Assembly: GCF_002407185.1 (NCBI RefSeq)
Contig: NZ_CP023563.1
Location: forward strand, 1,550,001-1,614,000
Origin: Brachybacterium vulturis
GTDB lineage: Bacteria > Actinomycetota > Actinomycetes > Actinomycetales > Dermabacteraceae
Length of the DNA stretch: 64,000 nt
Direction: 5' to 3'
Positions 44,482-54,770 of the stretch are shown here, in pieces; within the stretch, counting starts at the first letter, position 1, and every line of letters begins with the position of its first letter. The position numbers and the translations under genes were made by a program. The notes below the pieces were generated by a model. That model ran no database searches. It was not told where the DNA came from and saw nothing but the letters and a program-made list of their open reading frames with translations.

Positions 44482-44694
44482 GTGACGAACAGAATGGGAG
44501 ACGGGGACCGGATCGTCGCTGCAGGCGGTGACTTCCTGGCGATCGGTGCCTGGGACGCGCTGGTCATGCTGGCCCTGCTCGTGGGTGCGATCGCGCTCGT
44601 CGCCGTCGGTGTGCGCCTGGCCCTGTGGTGGCGCGGTGGAACGACCGATCAGCCGCGTGCCGACCGCCCACCGCGGCACCCGGATCGCACCTGA
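44482..44694 (+). CDS. Small single-pass membrane protein (hypothetical)
   Basis: 70 residues from GTG 44482 (GGAG at 44473-44476, 5 nt before) or 66 from ATG 44494. One strong hydrophobic helix (AWDALVMLALLVGAIALVAVGVRLALWW, about residues 23-50) is followed by an Arg/Pro-rich tail (RADRPPRHPDRT), giving an N-out/C-in prediction. It starts 71 bp after the CoA-transferase. I do not recognise a family. The frame is open further upstream through CoA-transferase antiframe sequence, so the call rests on the site and the helix. Confidence 0.45.
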   Translation: MTNRMGDGDRIVAAGGDFLAIGAWDALVMLALLVGAIALVAVGVRLALWWRGGTTDQPRADRPPRHPDRT

Positions 44695-44761
44695 CCTGAC
44701 GCGGCGGAACACCAAGACGGATCCCGCGTTCAGCCCGTAGCCCCAGCAGCCCGCTGCTCCG

Positions 44762-47700
44762 TCAGCTGAGCAGCTCCTTCAGGTCCTCCGCCGTCACTGC
44801 GGAGCGGAATGCCTCGCCGCCGTCGGTGAGGGCATCGAACAGCTCGGCCTTGCGGCGCTGCAGCGCGAGCACCTTCTCCTCGATGGTGTCCTCGGCGATC
44901 ATCCGGTACACCATCACCTGGCGCTCCTGGCCGATGCGGTGGGCGCGGTCCACGGCCTGATTCTCTGCGGCCGGGTTCCACCACGGATCCAGCAGGAACA
45001 CGTAGTCCGCCTCGGTGAGGGTGAGACCGAAGCCGCCCGCCTTCAGCGAGATCAGGAACACCGGGGCATCGCCCTCGCGGAAGCCGGTCACCGCCGCGTC
45101 GCGGTCCCGGGTGGAGCCGTCCAGATGCGCATAGCGCACCTCGCGCCTCTCCAGCTCGGCCGCGACCCGGTCCAGGTAGGAGGTGAACTGGCTGAACAGC
45201 AGCACCCGGTGCCCGTCCCCGATCACCTCCTCGAGCCGGTCGAACAGCGCCTCCAGCTTCGAGCTGGGCACGTCGGCGTACTCCTCGGCGTCCACCAGCG
45301 ACGGGTCCAGCGCCAGCATCCGCAGCAGGGTCAGGGAGCGGAACACGATGAAGCGGCTGCGGTCCAGATCGGTGTCGATCAGGCCCAGCACCTTCTTCCG
45401 CTCCCGCTGCAGCACCGAGTCGTAGACCGCGCGATGCTCCGGCGAGAGGGTCACCGTGAGCACCTGCTCGCGCTTCTCGGGCAGCTCGGCGGCGACCAGC
45501 TCCTTGGTGCGGCGCAGCAGGAAGGGCCGCACCCGGCGCCGCAGCAGCTCCATCCGCCCGGGATGATCACCGGTCTCGATCGGCAGGGTGAACCGCTTGC
45601 GGAACCCGATCGCCGTGCCCAGCAGGCCCGGGGCGACCAGATCGAAGATCGCCCACAGGTCATCCAGCGAGTTCTCCATCGGGGTGCCGGTGATCGCCAG
45701 GCGGAAGCCCGCCCGCACACCCTTGGCCGCCCGGTGGGTGCGGGAGCGGCGGTTCTTCACGAACTGCGCCTCGTCGAGCACGAAGCCCTGGAAGGGCGTG
45801 CCGGCGAAGTCCTCCTCGTCGATCCGCAGCACCGAGTAGCTGGTGACCACCACGTCCGCGCCGACCATCGCCGCGGTCAGATCCGTGCCGCGGGAGGCGG
45901 CGGTGCGGTCCAGCACGCGCGCCTCCAGGCCCGGGGTGAAGCGCTCGGCCTCGCGCCGCCACACCGGCAGCACCGAGGCCGGCGCCACCACCAGGAACGG
46001 CGGGTCCTGGGGGGCCTGCTCGCGGGCGCGGGCGATCAGGGCGAGGGTCTGGACGGTCTTGCCCAGGCCCATGTCGTCGGCCAGCACCCCGCCGAGCCCG
46101 TGGGCGAACAGGAACGCGAGCCAGGTGAAGCCCTCGAGCTGGTAGGGCCGCAGCTCCGCGTGCAGGGAGCTGGGCAGCGGAGGAGCGGGGGTCTGCTCGA
46201 GCGAGCGCAGGGACAGCGCGGTGCGGCTCCACTCGCTGCTCGCCACGGTCTCGTCGGCCGCTTCCTGGAGGTCGTCCCACATGTCCACCTGGAAGCGGGA
46301 GATCTGCTGCTGCTCGGGCTCCCACTCCGCGAGCGCCTCGCCCTCGCGGATCAGCTCGCGCAGCGCGTCGAAGGCGGGATGATCCAGCGAGAAGTAGGTG
46401 CGGTCCGGCATCAGCAGCGTCGAGCGCCCCCGGGCGAGTGCCACGAACAGGCTCGGGAACGGGATCTGCCGGCCCTCGATGGTGATCTCGAACCCGAGGT
46501 CGAACCAGTCGTTCTTCCCGGGCGAGGCCTGCTGGGTGATCCGCACGCGCGGATCGCCGTCCAGCTCCCGGTAGGCGTGGCGGGTGCCGGTCACCTCCAC
46601 CTCGACGTGATCCAGGGCGGCGAGGTCATCGAGCACGTGCTCGGTGAAGCGGGCGGTGTCGGTGCCGCTGAGCAGCTCGGGGGTGTCGGTGGGGGACAGC
46701 GGCCACAGAGTCATCGCCTCGGCGATCACGGCCTCCTCATGGGCGAGGTCGCGGTGGGCGCCGTGGCGCTGATCCATCGGCAGCTGCCGGTCCGGCTCGT
46801 GGTAGCGCCAGGACCAGCGCAGTGAGAGGCGGTCCCCGGAGGCGTAGCCGGCGCTCAGGTGCAGGGTGGGCCGGCGCGCCGCGGGCAGCTCGACGCTGCC
46901 GTCCTCGCTGGTGATCGCGGTCAGGGCGCGCAGCTGCGGGTAGGCGACCTCGAGGAAGGTCTCGCGGTCCGCGGGCGGCACCACCAGCGGCTGCCGACGG
47001 TGCAGCAGGGTGCGCAGCGCCCGCGGCACGGCGGCGCCGAGCGGGGCGAGGCGGGCCAGGAGCTGCTCCTCGGCGAGCTCCTCGACGTCGAGCACACCGG
47101 AAGCGCCCAGCAGCCGTCCCTGCTCCACCGGCCGGCCGCCGATGCTGATGCGCGGGGTGACCTGCAGCTCCTGGGAGGGGCCGCGGGTCTGCAGGTCCAG
47201 GCCCACCTCACCGCCGCCCACCAGCTCGATCGCGGCGAGACCGGCGCCGGGCAGGAACTCCACCCCGGCGGCGCGGGCGTGCTCGAGGGACTGCCACAGC
47301 AGCGGCGAGGTGATGGAGTTCAGCCAGAGGTGCTCGATCGCGCCGCTGGAGTAGGAGCGCTCGACGGACGCCGCCGCGAAGAGGCGGGTCAGGGCCTCGC
47401 CGTGGGCCGGATCGTAGTCTCGCCCGGCCAGGCGGAACTCGAAGCTGCGCCAGGACAGGTCCCCCTTGATCCAGGTGCCCTTGCGTCCCCGGGTCAGCGG
47501 CCGCATCCCCAGCCACAGCTCCGCCCCGGAGTGCAGGTGCTCGGCGGTCGCGGTCTCCCGGTGGTGGCGGGAGGTGCCGGTCCCGGAGGTGCCCGCCTCG
47601 AGATCGAAGCGCAGCGCGAGCGGGCGCGGGAGGGTTGCGGCCGATGACCCCGCGCTGCCGGTGGCACCGGTGGTGACCGTCGAGTTCAGCAGCGGCCGCA

Positions 47701-48094
47701 GCACGCTGCGCCATTCGGCGGGCGGGCTCTCGTGCATGGCCTGGGTGCCGAGGTCGTTGACCCGGTACAGGGTCGCCGCGACGTGCACGCACGACTCTCC
47801 GACGAGGCAGTCGCAGCCCGAGCGGCGCGGGCGCCACAGCCCGCCGGGACCCGGGGCGTGGAAGCGGCGGGAGACGGAGTCGTCCTCGTACTCGGCCAGC
47901 TCCACCTCGGCGCGGTGGACGGCGCCGTCCTCGTCGGCGACCGCCGCCGACACGACCGTCGTGGCCGGATCCCAGGTGATGTCGCTGACCCGGCCCGCCC
48001 TTGCGGCACCGAGGCCGCGGCTCGCTGTGCGATCGCCCACGTGATGGCTGATCGCGGAGGGCAGCAGTCGGGGGAGCAGGACGGGATCGGGCAT
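44762..48094 (-). CDS. SWIM zinc-finger SNF2-family helicase
   Basis: 1110-residue Swi2/Snf2 ATPase. A SWIM zinc finger near the N-terminus (Cys94-X-Cys96 ... Cys102-X-His104) is followed by a long middle region and the helicase core: LRPYQLEGFTWLAFL, Walker A DDMGLGKT (about residue 670), VLDEAQFVKN as a DEAQ version of DEAH (about 773), LAITGTPMENSLDDLW, and the C-terminal lobe with LLFSQFTSYLDRVA, FLISLKAGGFGLTLT and DPWWNPAAENQAVDRAHRIGQ. Likely acts on DNA-protein complexes in transcription or repair. TACTTT (48106-48101) is 6 nt before the ATG. Divergent from glmM. Confidence 0.92.
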   Translation of the reverse strand: MPDPVLLPRLLPSAISHHVGDRTASRGLGAARAGRVSDITWDPATTVVSAAVADEDGAVHRAEVELAEYEDDSVSRRFHAPGPGGLWRPRRSGCDCLVGESCVHVAATLYRVNDLGTQAMHESPPAEWRSVLRPLLNSTVTTGATGSAGSSAATLPRPLALRFDLEAGTSGTGTSRHHRETATAEHLHSGAELWLGMRPLTRGRKGTWIKGDLSWRSFEFRLAGRDYDPAHGEALTRLFAAASVERSYSSGAIEHLWLNSITSPLLWQSLEHARAAGVEFLPGAGLAAIELVGGGEVGLDLQTRGPSQELQVTPRISIGGRPVEQGRLLGASGVLDVEELAEEQLLARLAPLGAAVPRALRTLLHRRQPLVVPPADRETFLEVAYPQLRALTAITSEDGSVELPAARRPTLHLSAGYASGDRLSLRWSWRYHEPDRQLPMDQRHGAHRDLAHEEAVIAEAMTLWPLSPTDTPELLSGTDTARFTEHVLDDLAALDHVEVEVTGTRHAYRELDGDPRVRITQQASPGKNDWFDLGFEITIEGRQIPFPSLFVALARGRSTLLMPDRTYFSLDHPAFDALRELIREGEALAEWEPEQQQISRFQVDMWDDLQEAADETVASSEWSRTALSLRSLEQTPAPPLPSSLHAELRPYQLEGFTWLAFLFAHGLGGVLADDMGLGKTVQTLALIARAREQAPQDPPFLVVAPASVLPVWRREAERFTPGLEARVLDRTAASRGTDLTAAMVGADVVVTSYSVLRIDEEDFAGTPFQGFVLDEAQFVKNRRSRTHRAAKGVRAGFRLAITGTPMENSLDDLWAIFDLVAPGLLGTAIGFRKRFTLPIETGDHPGRMELLRRRVRPFLLRRTKELVAAELPEKREQVLTVTLSPEHRAVYDSVLQRERKKVLGLIDTDLDRSRFIVFRSLTLLRMLALDPSLVDAEEYADVPSSKLEALFDRLEEVIGDGHRVLLFSQFTSYLDRVAAELERREVRYAHLDGSTRDRDAAVTGFREGDAPVFLISLKAGGFGLTLTEADYVFLLDPWWNPAAENQAVDRAHRIGQERQVMVYRMIAEDTIEEKVLALQRRKAELFDALTDGGEAFRSAVTAEDLKELLS

Positions 48095-48260
48095 CCCTCC
48101 AAAGTAGCCCCCGGCTCCCCGTCGTGACGAGGAACGGGAGCGGCGGGCAGGCCCTCAGCGGGTAGTCTCACAGCGGACACCGGCGCGGATGCCGCGCGGC
48201 GCTGCCGTGCGGCAGCACTCCCGTCGGCCCCCGGATACCCATCCTCGTGAGGAGAACCCT

Positions 48261-49607
48261 GTGGCACGACTCTTCGGCACCGACGGAGTGCGCGGACGCG
48301 CGAACGGCGACATCACCGCGGAGCTCGCGGTCGAGCTGAGCGTGGGCGCGGCCCATGTGCTCGGCACGCTGGGCGCCTTCGGCGGCGCCCGGCCCCGCGC
48401 GATCGTCGCCCGCGACACCCGCCCCTCCGGCGATTTCCTCTCCGCCGCGGTGTGCGCGGGGCTCGCCGCCGCCGGGATCGACGTGCTCGATGCCGAGGTG
48501 CTGCCCACCCCGGGCCTGGCCTACCTGGTGCAGTCCACCGGCGCGGATCTGGGCGTGATGATCTCCGCCTCCCACAATCCCGCCCCGGACAACGGCATCA
48601 AGTTCTTCGCCCGCGGCGGCACCAAGCTGCCCGACGAGGTCGAGGACGCGATCGAGGCCCGCCTCGGTGAGCAGTGGGACCGCCCCCAGGGCACCGACGT
48701 GGGCACCATCAGCCGCTTTCAGGGCGCGGTCGAGGCCTACGTCGAGCATCTGGTCGCCACCGTGGACCGCTCGCTGGAGGGGCTCACCGTGGTCGCGGAC
48801 TGCGCCAACGGCGCCTCCTACCTCACCGGGCCCGAGGCGCTGCGCCGCGCCGGTGCGAGAGTGCATGTGATCGGGGACCTCAGCGACGGCGGCCTGATCA
48901 ACGACGGTGTGGGATCCACCCACCTGGGCCCGCTGCAGGCCGCCGTGCGCGAGCACGGCGCGGACATCGGCGTGGCCTTCGACGGCGACGCCGACCGCTG
49001 CCTTGCCGTCGACGCCGACGGCGAGATCATCGACGGCGACCAGATCATGGCGATCCTCGCCCTGGACCTCAAGGAGCGCGGGAAGCTCCACGACGACACC
49101 CTGGTGGTGACCGTCATGAGCAACCTCGGCCTGAAGCTCGCCATGAAGCAGCACGGGATCATCCTGGCGCAGACCGGCGTGGGCGACCGCTACGTGCTCG
49201 AGGAGATGAACCTCGGCGGCTACTCCATCGGCGGTGAGCAGTCCGGCCACGTGATCATCGCCGAGCACGCCACGACTGGTGACGGCGAGCTCACCGCCCT
49301 GCACCTGCTGCAGCGGATGGCCGAGACCGGTCGCACCGCCCGGGAGCTGAAGGGCGTCATGACCCGCCTCCCGCAGGCGCTGCTCAACGTCAAGGACATC
49401 GACAAGGCCAAGGCCACCATCGACCGCGGGGTCGCCGATGCGATCGCCGCCGCCGAGGCCGAGCTGGGGGAGACCGGCCGCGTGCTGCTGCGCCCCTCCG
49501 GCACCGAACCGGTGGTGCGCGTGATGGTCGAGGCGCCCACGGACGAGCAGGCGTCCGAGCTGGCCGAGCGCCTCGCCGTCATCGTCCGGGAGCGCGTGGG
49601 GCTCTGA
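48261..49607 (+). CDS. glmM: Phosphoglucosamine mutase
   Basis: 448-residue enzyme that converts glucosamine-6-P to glucosamine-1-P for UDP-GlcNAc and wall synthesis. Phosphoserine Ser104 is in [15 protein letters not shown], the Mg site is FDGDADRCL, the sugar-binding GGEQSGHVI and the phosphate-binding [12 protein letters not shown] are intact. GTG 48261 follows GAGGAGAACCCT. Its pathway partner glmS starts 1.2 kb downstream, beyond coaA. TAGTCT at 48163-48168 may be the -10. Confidence 0.97.
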   Translation: MARLFGTDGVRGRANGDITAELAVELSVGAAHVLGTLGAFGGARPRAIVARDTRPSGDFLSAAVCAGLAAAGIDVLDAEVLPTPGLAYLVQSTGADLGVMISASHNPAPDNGIKFFARGGTKLPDEVEDAIEARLGEQWDRPQGTDVGTISRFQGAVEAYVEHLVATVDRSLEGLTVVADCANGASYLTGPEALRRAGARVHVIGDLSDGGLINDGVGSTHLGPLQAAVREHGADIGVAFDGDADRCLAVDADGEIIDGDQIMAILALDLKERGKLHDDTLVVTVMSNLGLKLAMKQHGIILAQTGVGDRYVLEEMNLGGYSIGGEQSGHVIIAEHATTGDGELTALHLLQRMAETGRTARELKGVMTRLPQALLNVKDIDKAKATIDRGVADAIAAAEAELGETGRVLLRPSGTEPVVRVMVEAPTDEQASELAERLAVIVRERVGL

Positions 49608-49615
49608 GCCCGTCC

Positions 49616-49639
49616 GGCCCGGCCTGAACAGGCCGGGTC
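49616..49639. terminator. Bidirectional terminator between glmM and coaA
   Basis: CCCGGCCT (49618-49625) and AGGCCGGG (49630-49637) form an 8-bp stem with a GAAC loop, extendable by a G-T and G-C pair (49616-49617 with 49638-49639). It lies in the 36-bp gap between the two convergent stops. Confidence 0.7.
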
Positions 49640-49643
49640 CGGT

Positions 49644-50600
49644 TCACACCTTCCGCAGCAGCACCGAGTGCACTCGGTGCCGGCCGTCCTTGCGCAGCAC
49701 CAGGTCGGCGCGGCCGCGGGTGGGCACCACGTTCTCGGTGAGGTTCGGGCCGTTGATCGAGCGCCAGATCCCCAGCGCCGTCTCCTTGGCCTCCTCGTCG
49801 GTGAGGTCCGCGTAGCGGCGGAAGTAGGAGCGCGGGTTCGAGAACGCCGTCTGCCGCAGCTGCAGGAAGCGGTCCACGTACCAGCGCTGGACGTCCTCGA
49901 GGCGCGCATCGACGTAGACGGAGAAGTCGAAGAAGTCCGAGACCGCCATCCCCAGACGGCCGTCGCGGCGGGGCCGGGCCGGCTGCAGCACGTTCAGCCC
50001 CTCCACGATCAGCACGTCGGGCTGCTCGACCACCACCCGCTCGTCCTCGAGGATGTCGTAGGTCAGGTGTGAGTAGACGGGCGCCTCGACGCGCTCCTGC
50101 CCGGCCTTCACATCTGCCACGAAGCGCAGCAGGCGGCGCCGGTCGTAGCTCTCGGGGAAGCCCTTGCGCTGCATGATCCCACGGGATTCGAGCACCGCAT
50201 TGGGGTAGAGGAAGCCGTCGGTGGTCACCAGCTGCACCCGCGGGGTGTCGGGCCAACGGGCCATCAGCTCGCGCAGCAGGCGGGCGGTGGTGGACTTGCC
50301 GACCGCCACCGAGCCGGCCACCCCGATGAGGTACGGGGTGCGGTGCTGGTGCTGGTCCAGGAAGCTCTCCCGGTCCCGGCGCAGCGCCTGTGCGGCGGCG
50401 ACCTGGATGTTCAGCAGGCGCGAGATCGGCCGGTACACGGCATCGACCTCGCTGAGGTCCACCCGGTCGCCGAGCCCGCGCAGCCGGGTCACGTCCTCCT
50501 CGGACAGCGGCAGCGGGGTCTGCAGCGACAGACGCGCCCAGTCCTCCCGGGAGATCTCCTCGAACGGGGTGACGGTGCTCGACGTCGACGCGGCCTTCAT
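49644..50600 (-). CDS. coaA: Type I pantothenate kinase
   Basis: 318-residue kinase for the first step of CoA synthesis. P-loop [17 protein letters not shown], then [17 protein letters not shown], and [10 protein letters not shown] are all diagnostic of the PanK-I/CoaA type, which in many bacteria is inhibited by CoA. The start is fixed by the family N-terminus ([12 protein letters not shown]); an upstream ATG at 50639 adds 13 odd residues. GACAAT (50613-50608) is 7 nt before the ATG. Divergent from glmS, with a 248-bp interval. Confidence 0.96.
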   Translation of the reverse strand: MKAASTSSTVTPFEEISREDWARLSLQTPLPLSEEDVTRLRGLGDRVDLSEVDAVYRPISRLLNIQVAAAQALRRDRESFLDQHQHRTPYLIGVAGSVAVGKSTTARLLRELMARWPDTPRVQLVTTDGFLYPNAVLESRGIMQRKGFPESYDRRRLLRFVADVKAGQERVEAPVYSHLTYDILEDERVVVEQPDVLIVEGLNVLQPARPRRDGRLGMAVSDFFDFSVYVDARLEDVQRWYVDRFLQLRQTAFSNPRSYFRRYADLTDEEAKETALGIWRSINGPNLTENVVPTRGRADLVLRKDGRHRVHSVLLRKV

Positions 50601-50848
50601 GAGGCTGATTGTCCCAGCATCCGGCGCCGCACCGTGCACGCGCTCAGCAGATGCGACCGGGTCCCCACGTCGACGGCTGCTCCCGGCCCCGTCCGGTCAG
50701 CCTCGCGCAGGGCCGGATGCTCACTTCTGATCGCTCCGGGGCCTGGGCGGCCAGGGGTGCGCGTCGCACCGTCCGGAGGTGAGGAAGGCCTCGCGCTGAT
50801 CCGGCGCGAGCGTCTCTCCGAGCCGCGGCGATCGTTAGCGTGAGCCTC

Positions 50849-52717
50849 ATGTGTGGAATCGTCGGATATGCAGGCCCCCGGGCCGAGAGCCCCTCCTCCC
50901 GTCCCGTGGACGTCGCCCTCCAGGGCCTCGCCCGCCTCGAGTACCGCGGCTACGACTCCGCGGGCGTCGCCGTGATCGATGGCGACGACGTGCGCGTGAC
51001 CAAGCGCGCCGGCAAGCTCGCCAACCTGCGCGAGGCGCTCGAGGGCGCCTCCGGGACCAGCGGCCAGGTCTCCATCGCCCATACCCGCTGGGCCACCCAC
51101 GGCGGCCCCACCGACGTCAACGCCCACCCCCACCTCGGCGGGCGCGAGGGCGAGCTCGCCGTCGTGCACAACGGCATCATCGAGAACTTCGCGAGCCTGC
51201 GCACCGAGCTCGAGCAGGACGGGTTCTCCTTCACCTCCGAGACCGATTCCGAAGCCGCCGCCCATCTGGTGGCCCGCGAGATGGAGCAGACCGGGGACCT
51301 CACCGAGGCGATGCGCCGCGCCGCCGCCTCCCTCGAGGGCGCCTTCACCCTGCTGGCCGTGCACAAGGGCGCCCCGGACACCGTCGTCGCCGCCCGCCGC
51401 AACTCCCCGCTGGTGGTGGGCCTCGGCGAGGGCGAGAACTTCCTCGGCTCCGATGTCGCCGCCTTCGTGGACTCCACCAAGGAGGCCCTCGAGATCGGCC
51501 AGGACCAGGTGGTCACCGTCACCGCGAACTCGGTCGCGATCATCGACTTCGACGGCGCCGAGGTCACCGATGCGAAGCGCTATACCATCGAGTGGGACGC
51601 CGTGGCGGCCCAGAAGGGCGGCTTCGACTCCTTCATGGCCAAGGAGATCCACGAACAGGCCCGCGCCGTCGCCGACACCCTGCGCGGCCGCCTCGAGGAC
51701 GGGGCCCTGCGACTGGACGAGATGGACATCGACCCCTCGGTGCTGCGCAGCATCGACAAGATCGTCGTGGTCGCCTGCGGCACCGCCGCCAACGCCGGGG
51801 CGGTCGCGAAGTACGCGATCGAGCACTGGTGCCGCATCCCCACCGAGGTCGAGCTCGCCCACGAGTTCCGCTACCGCGACCCGGTGGTCACCGAGAAGAC
51901 CCTGGTCGTCGCGATCTCGCAGTCCGGCGAGACCATGGACACCCTGATGGCCGTGCGTCACGCCCGCGAGCAGGGCGCGAAGGTCATCGCGCTGTGCAAC
52001 ACCCGCGGCTCCACCATCCCGCGCGAGGCCGATGCGGCGCTGTACCTGCACGTGGGCCCCGAGATCGCGGTCGCCTCCACCAAGGCCTACCTGGGCCAGA
52101 TCGCCGCCTGCTACCTGCTGGGCCTGTTCCTCGCCCAGGTGCGCGGCAACCTCTACCCCGACGAGATCGCCGCGCTGATGGCCGACCTCGAGCAGATCCC
52201 GGACCAGATCCAGCAGGTCCTCGACAGCTCCGCGCAGGTCGAGCAGCTCGCCCGCGACATGCAGGACGCCACCAGCGTGCTGTTCCTGGGCCGCCACGTG
52301 GGCTACCCGACGGCGATGGAGGGCGCCCTCAAGCTCAAGGAGATCGCCTACATCCACGCCGAGGGCTTCGCCGCCGGCGAGCTCAAGCACGGACCGATCG
52401 CCCTGGTCGAGGAGGGGCAGCCGGTGTTCGTCATCGTCCCCTCCCCGAACGGCCGCCACTCCCTGCACTCCAAGGTCGTCTCCAACATCCAGGAGGTGCG
52501 CGCCCGCGGCGCCCGCACCCTGGTGATCGCCGAGGAGGGGGACGATGCGGTGCTGCCCTTCGCCGATGAGGTGATCCGGGTGCCCGCCACCCGCACACTG
52601 TTCGCCGCACTGCTGACCGTGATCCCGCTGCAGATCTTCTCCTGCGAGCTCGCCACCGCGAAGGGTCTGGACGTGGACCAGCCCCGCAATCTCGCCAAGT
52701 CCGTCACCGTCGAGTGA
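50849..52717 (+). CDS. glmS: Glutamine-fructose-6-phosphate aminotransferase (isomerizing)
   Basis: 622-residue enzyme that makes glucosamine-6-P from fructose-6-P and glutamine. The N-terminal nucleophile is Cys2 of MCGIVGYAG, which must be exposed by Met removal, so the ATG at 50849 is required and the GTG at 50840 cannot be the start. LARLEYRGYDSAG and IAHTRWATHG complete the glutaminase domain; two SIS domains follow (VACGTAANAG, ISQSGETMDT, and FLGRHVGYPTAMEGALKLKEIAYIHAE). TAGCGT (50836-50841) is 7 nt before the ATG. No glmS ribozyme seen. Confidence 0.97.
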   Translation: MCGIVGYAGPRAESPSSRPVDVALQGLARLEYRGYDSAGVAVIDGDDVRVTKRAGKLANLREALEGASGTSGQVSIAHTRWATHGGPTDVNAHPHLGGREGELAVVHNGIIENFASLRTELEQDGFSFTSETDSEAAAHLVAREMEQTGDLTEAMRRAAASLEGAFTLLAVHKGAPDTVVAARRNSPLVVGLGEGENFLGSDVAAFVDSTKEALEIGQDQVVTVTANSVAIIDFDGAEVTDAKRYTIEWDAVAAQKGGFDSFMAKEIHEQARAVADTLRGRLEDGALRLDEMDIDPSVLRSIDKIVVVACGTAANAGAVAKYAIEHWCRIPTEVELAHEFRYRDPVVTEKTLVVAISQSGETMDTLMAVRHAREQGAKVIALCNTRGSTIPREADAALYLHVGPEIAVASTKAYLGQIAACYLLGLFLAQVRGNLYPDEIAALMADLEQIPDQIQQVLDSSAQVEQLARDMQDATSVLFLGRHVGYPTAMEGALKLKEIAYIHAEGFAAGELKHGPIALVEEGQPVFVIVPSPNGRHSLHSKVVSNIQEVRARGARTLVIAEEGDDAVLPFADEVIRVPATRTLFAALLTVIPLQIFSCELATAKGLDVDQPRNLAKSVTVE

Positions 52718-52763
52718 CCTCGCCCCTGACCCCCTGCCCAGGCCGGGGTGTGATACTGCCCAG

Positions 52764-53228
52764 GTGAGCACTTTTCCGACCGCAGCGCCGATCCCCGGCC
52801 CCGATCAGAGCTTCGGGGGCCGGGCGTTCGCGCCCCGGGACGACGGCACCGTGGTGGGCGTCGGCATCGACGTGGTCGAGATCGCGCGCCTGACCGCCAT
52901 GCTGGAGCGGACCCCGGCCCTGCTGGACCGGCTGCTCACGCCCACCGAGCGCAGCCTCTCCGCCGCCTCCCGCGCCGCCCGGGTCGCCGCCAAGGAAGCG
53001 GTCGGCAAGGCCCTCGGCGCCCCCGGGGACTTCTCCTGGCAGGACGTCACCGTCGAACGCACCCACGTGCGCCGCCCCTACCTGCGCCTGCGCGGCGCGA
53101 CCCTGCGCGCCGCCGAGCAGCAGGGCGTGGTCCACCTGCACCTGTCCCTCTCGCACGACGGGGACGTCGCGACCGCGATCGTCGTCGCCGAACGCGGCAC
53201 GGCATCACCGAAGGATCCGGCCCCATGA
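52764..53228 (+). CDS. acpS: Holo-ACP synthase (4'-phosphopantetheinyl transferase)
   Basis: 154-residue enzyme that loads phosphopantetheine from CoA onto acyl carrier protein. Core motifs GVGIDVVEIARL and RVAAKEAVGKALG carry the Mg ligands. Residues 1-30 (Pro/Gly-rich) precede the usual start, so the GTG at 52764 may not be the real start; GATACT (52752-52757) 6 nt before it supports a leaderless transcript. ATGA overlap with nnr. Confidence 0.92.
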   Translation: MSTFPTAAPIPGPDQSFGGRAFAPRDDGTVVGVGIDVVEIARLTAMLERTPALLDRLLTPTERSLSAASRAARVAAKEAVGKALGAPGDFSWQDVTVERTHVRRPYLRLRGATLRAAEQQGVVHLHLSLSHDGDVATAIVVAERGTASPKDPAP

Positions 53229-54757
53229 ACCGCGCCTACTCCGCCCAGGCCGTCCGCGATGCCGAGGCGCCCCTGCTCGCCGCGGGGGAGCCGCTGATGC
53301 TCCGTGCCGCGCGGGCGCTGGCCGAACACGTCGCCGAGCACCTGCGCTCCGCCGCGTCGGAGGAGCTGCGCGGCCGGGGTGGACGCGTGCTGGTCCTCGC
53401 CGGCGCCGGCGCGAACGGCGGTGACGGACTGCACGCCGCAGCGCTCCTGCGCCGCGACGGCATCGCCGCTGACGCCATCGCCACCGCCGACCGCCTCCAT
53501 GAGGAGGGCGCTGCCGCTCTGCGCGCCGCCGGCGGCACGATCCTCCCGCTGGCCGATACCGCTCCCGGGATGCTCGAGGAGCAGCTGGCCACCACCACCG
53601 TGGTGCTCGATGCGATGCTCGGCCTCGGCGGCCGCCCCGAGGTGCCCGCAGCCCTCGCCCCACTGCTGGCCGTGGTGCGCAGCAGCGGCGTCCCGGTGAT
53701 CGCCGTGGACCTGCCGAGCTTCGTCGACGCCACCACCGGGCAGGCCGCCGCCGAAGCCCTGCTCGCGCGGGAGACGGTCACCTTCGGCGCGCTCAAGGCC
53801 GGCCTGCTGCTGCCCGGCGGCGCCGAGCGCAGCGGGAGCATCCACCTGGTGGACCTCGGCCTGTCCCCGCACCTGACCGCCGCCCCGACCGTGCTCCGCC
53901 TCGAGGACGCCGATGTGCGGGCACTGTTCCCGCACCCCGACCGGGACGCCAGCAAGTACACCCGCGGCGTGGTCGCGCTCGCCGCCGGCAGCGAGCAGTT
54001 CCCCGGCGCCGCGGTCCTCACCGCCTCCGGCGCCGCGCGCACCGGCGCCGGGATGGTCCGCTGCCTGGCCCCGGAGCGGGTGCTGGACCTCGTGCTGCGG
54101 GAACGGCCCGAGATCGTCACCCACCCCATCGCGGAGACCGTCGTCGATCCGGGCGCGGTCGACCTCGCCGCCGTCGGCCGCACCGACGCGCTGGTCGTCG
54201 GCCCCGGGCTCGCGGCCGATGATCCCCGCGCCACAGCCGGCTTGGACGGGCTGCGCGAGGGCACCGGTACGCTCCGCCGCGGCGTCATCGACGCCGGAGC
54301 GCTGTCGGCGCTCACCACCGCGCACCGCTTCGGCCCGGACGTGGTGCTGACCCCGCACCGCGGGGAGGCCGAGCGCCTCGCGACGCGGCTCGAGGTCGAC
54401 CCGGAGCTGCCCGGCGCACAGCTGGCCCCTGCGCTCGCCCGCGCCACCGGCGCGACCGTGCTGCTCAAGGGCGCCATCACCCTGATCGCCCCGGGCGACG
54501 GCGGCCCGCTGCGCGCCCAGGACGATGCGACGGCGCAGCTGGCCACCGCCGGCACCGGGGACGTGCTCGCCGGAGTGCTCGGCACCCTGCTCGCCGCCGG
54601 GCTTCCCGGACCCGATGCCGCCGCCCTGGCCGCGATCCTCCACGGCCGTGCGGGCCGCCTCGCCTCCCGCGACGGCCGACAGCCGCTGGTCGCCCTCGAC
54701 GTCGCCGCGCACCTGCCGGAGGCGATCGGGACTATCCTGGCGGGCGCCCAGCCGTGA
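53225..54757 (+). CDS. nnr: Bifunctional NAD(P)HX epimerase/dehydratase
   Basis: 510-residue repair enzyme for damaged NAD(P)H hydrates. The N-terminal YjeF_N epimerase domain (about 1-215) has LAGAGANGGDGLHAAALL and VIAVDLPSFVDATTG. The C-terminal dehydratase domain (about 225-505, ribokinase-like) has the ATAGTGDVLAGVLGTLLAAG signature. ATGA overlap with acpS and a 13-bp gap to alr show a tight operon. Confidence 0.94.
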   Translation: MNRAYSAQAVRDAEAPLLAAGEPLMLRAARALAEHVAEHLRSAASEELRGRGGRVLVLAGAGANGGDGLHAAALLRRDGIAADAIATADRLHEEGAAALRAAGGTILPLADTAPGMLEEQLATTTVVLDAMLGLGGRPEVPAALAPLLAVVRSSGVPVIAVDLPSFVDATTGQAAAEALLARETVTFGALKAGLLLPGGAERSGSIHLVDLGLSPHLTAAPTVLRLEDADVRALFPHPDRDASKYTRGVVALAAGSEQFPGAAVLTASGAARTGAGMVRCLAPERVLDLVLRERPEIVTHPIAETVVDPGAVDLAAVGRTDALVVGPGLAADDPRATAGLDGLREGTGTLRRGVIDAGALSALTTAHRFGPDVVLTPHRGEAERLATRLEVDPELPGAQLAPALARATGATVLLKGAITLIAPGDGGPLRAQDDATAQLATAGTGDVLAGVLGTLLAAGLPGPDAAALAAILHGRAGRLASRDGRQPLVALDVAAHLPEAIGTILAGAQP

Positions 54758-54770
54758 ACCGAGGAGCTCG

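Noticed and set aside
44745..44758. AGCAGC/GCTGCT inverted repeat before the SNF2 stop as a terminator
   Set aside because: Only 6 bp with a 2-nt loop; not credible as a terminator.
50601..50848. glmS ribozyme upstream of glmS
   Set aside because: The interval has no glmS-ribozyme core, and the -10 at 50836 leaves no room for a leader.
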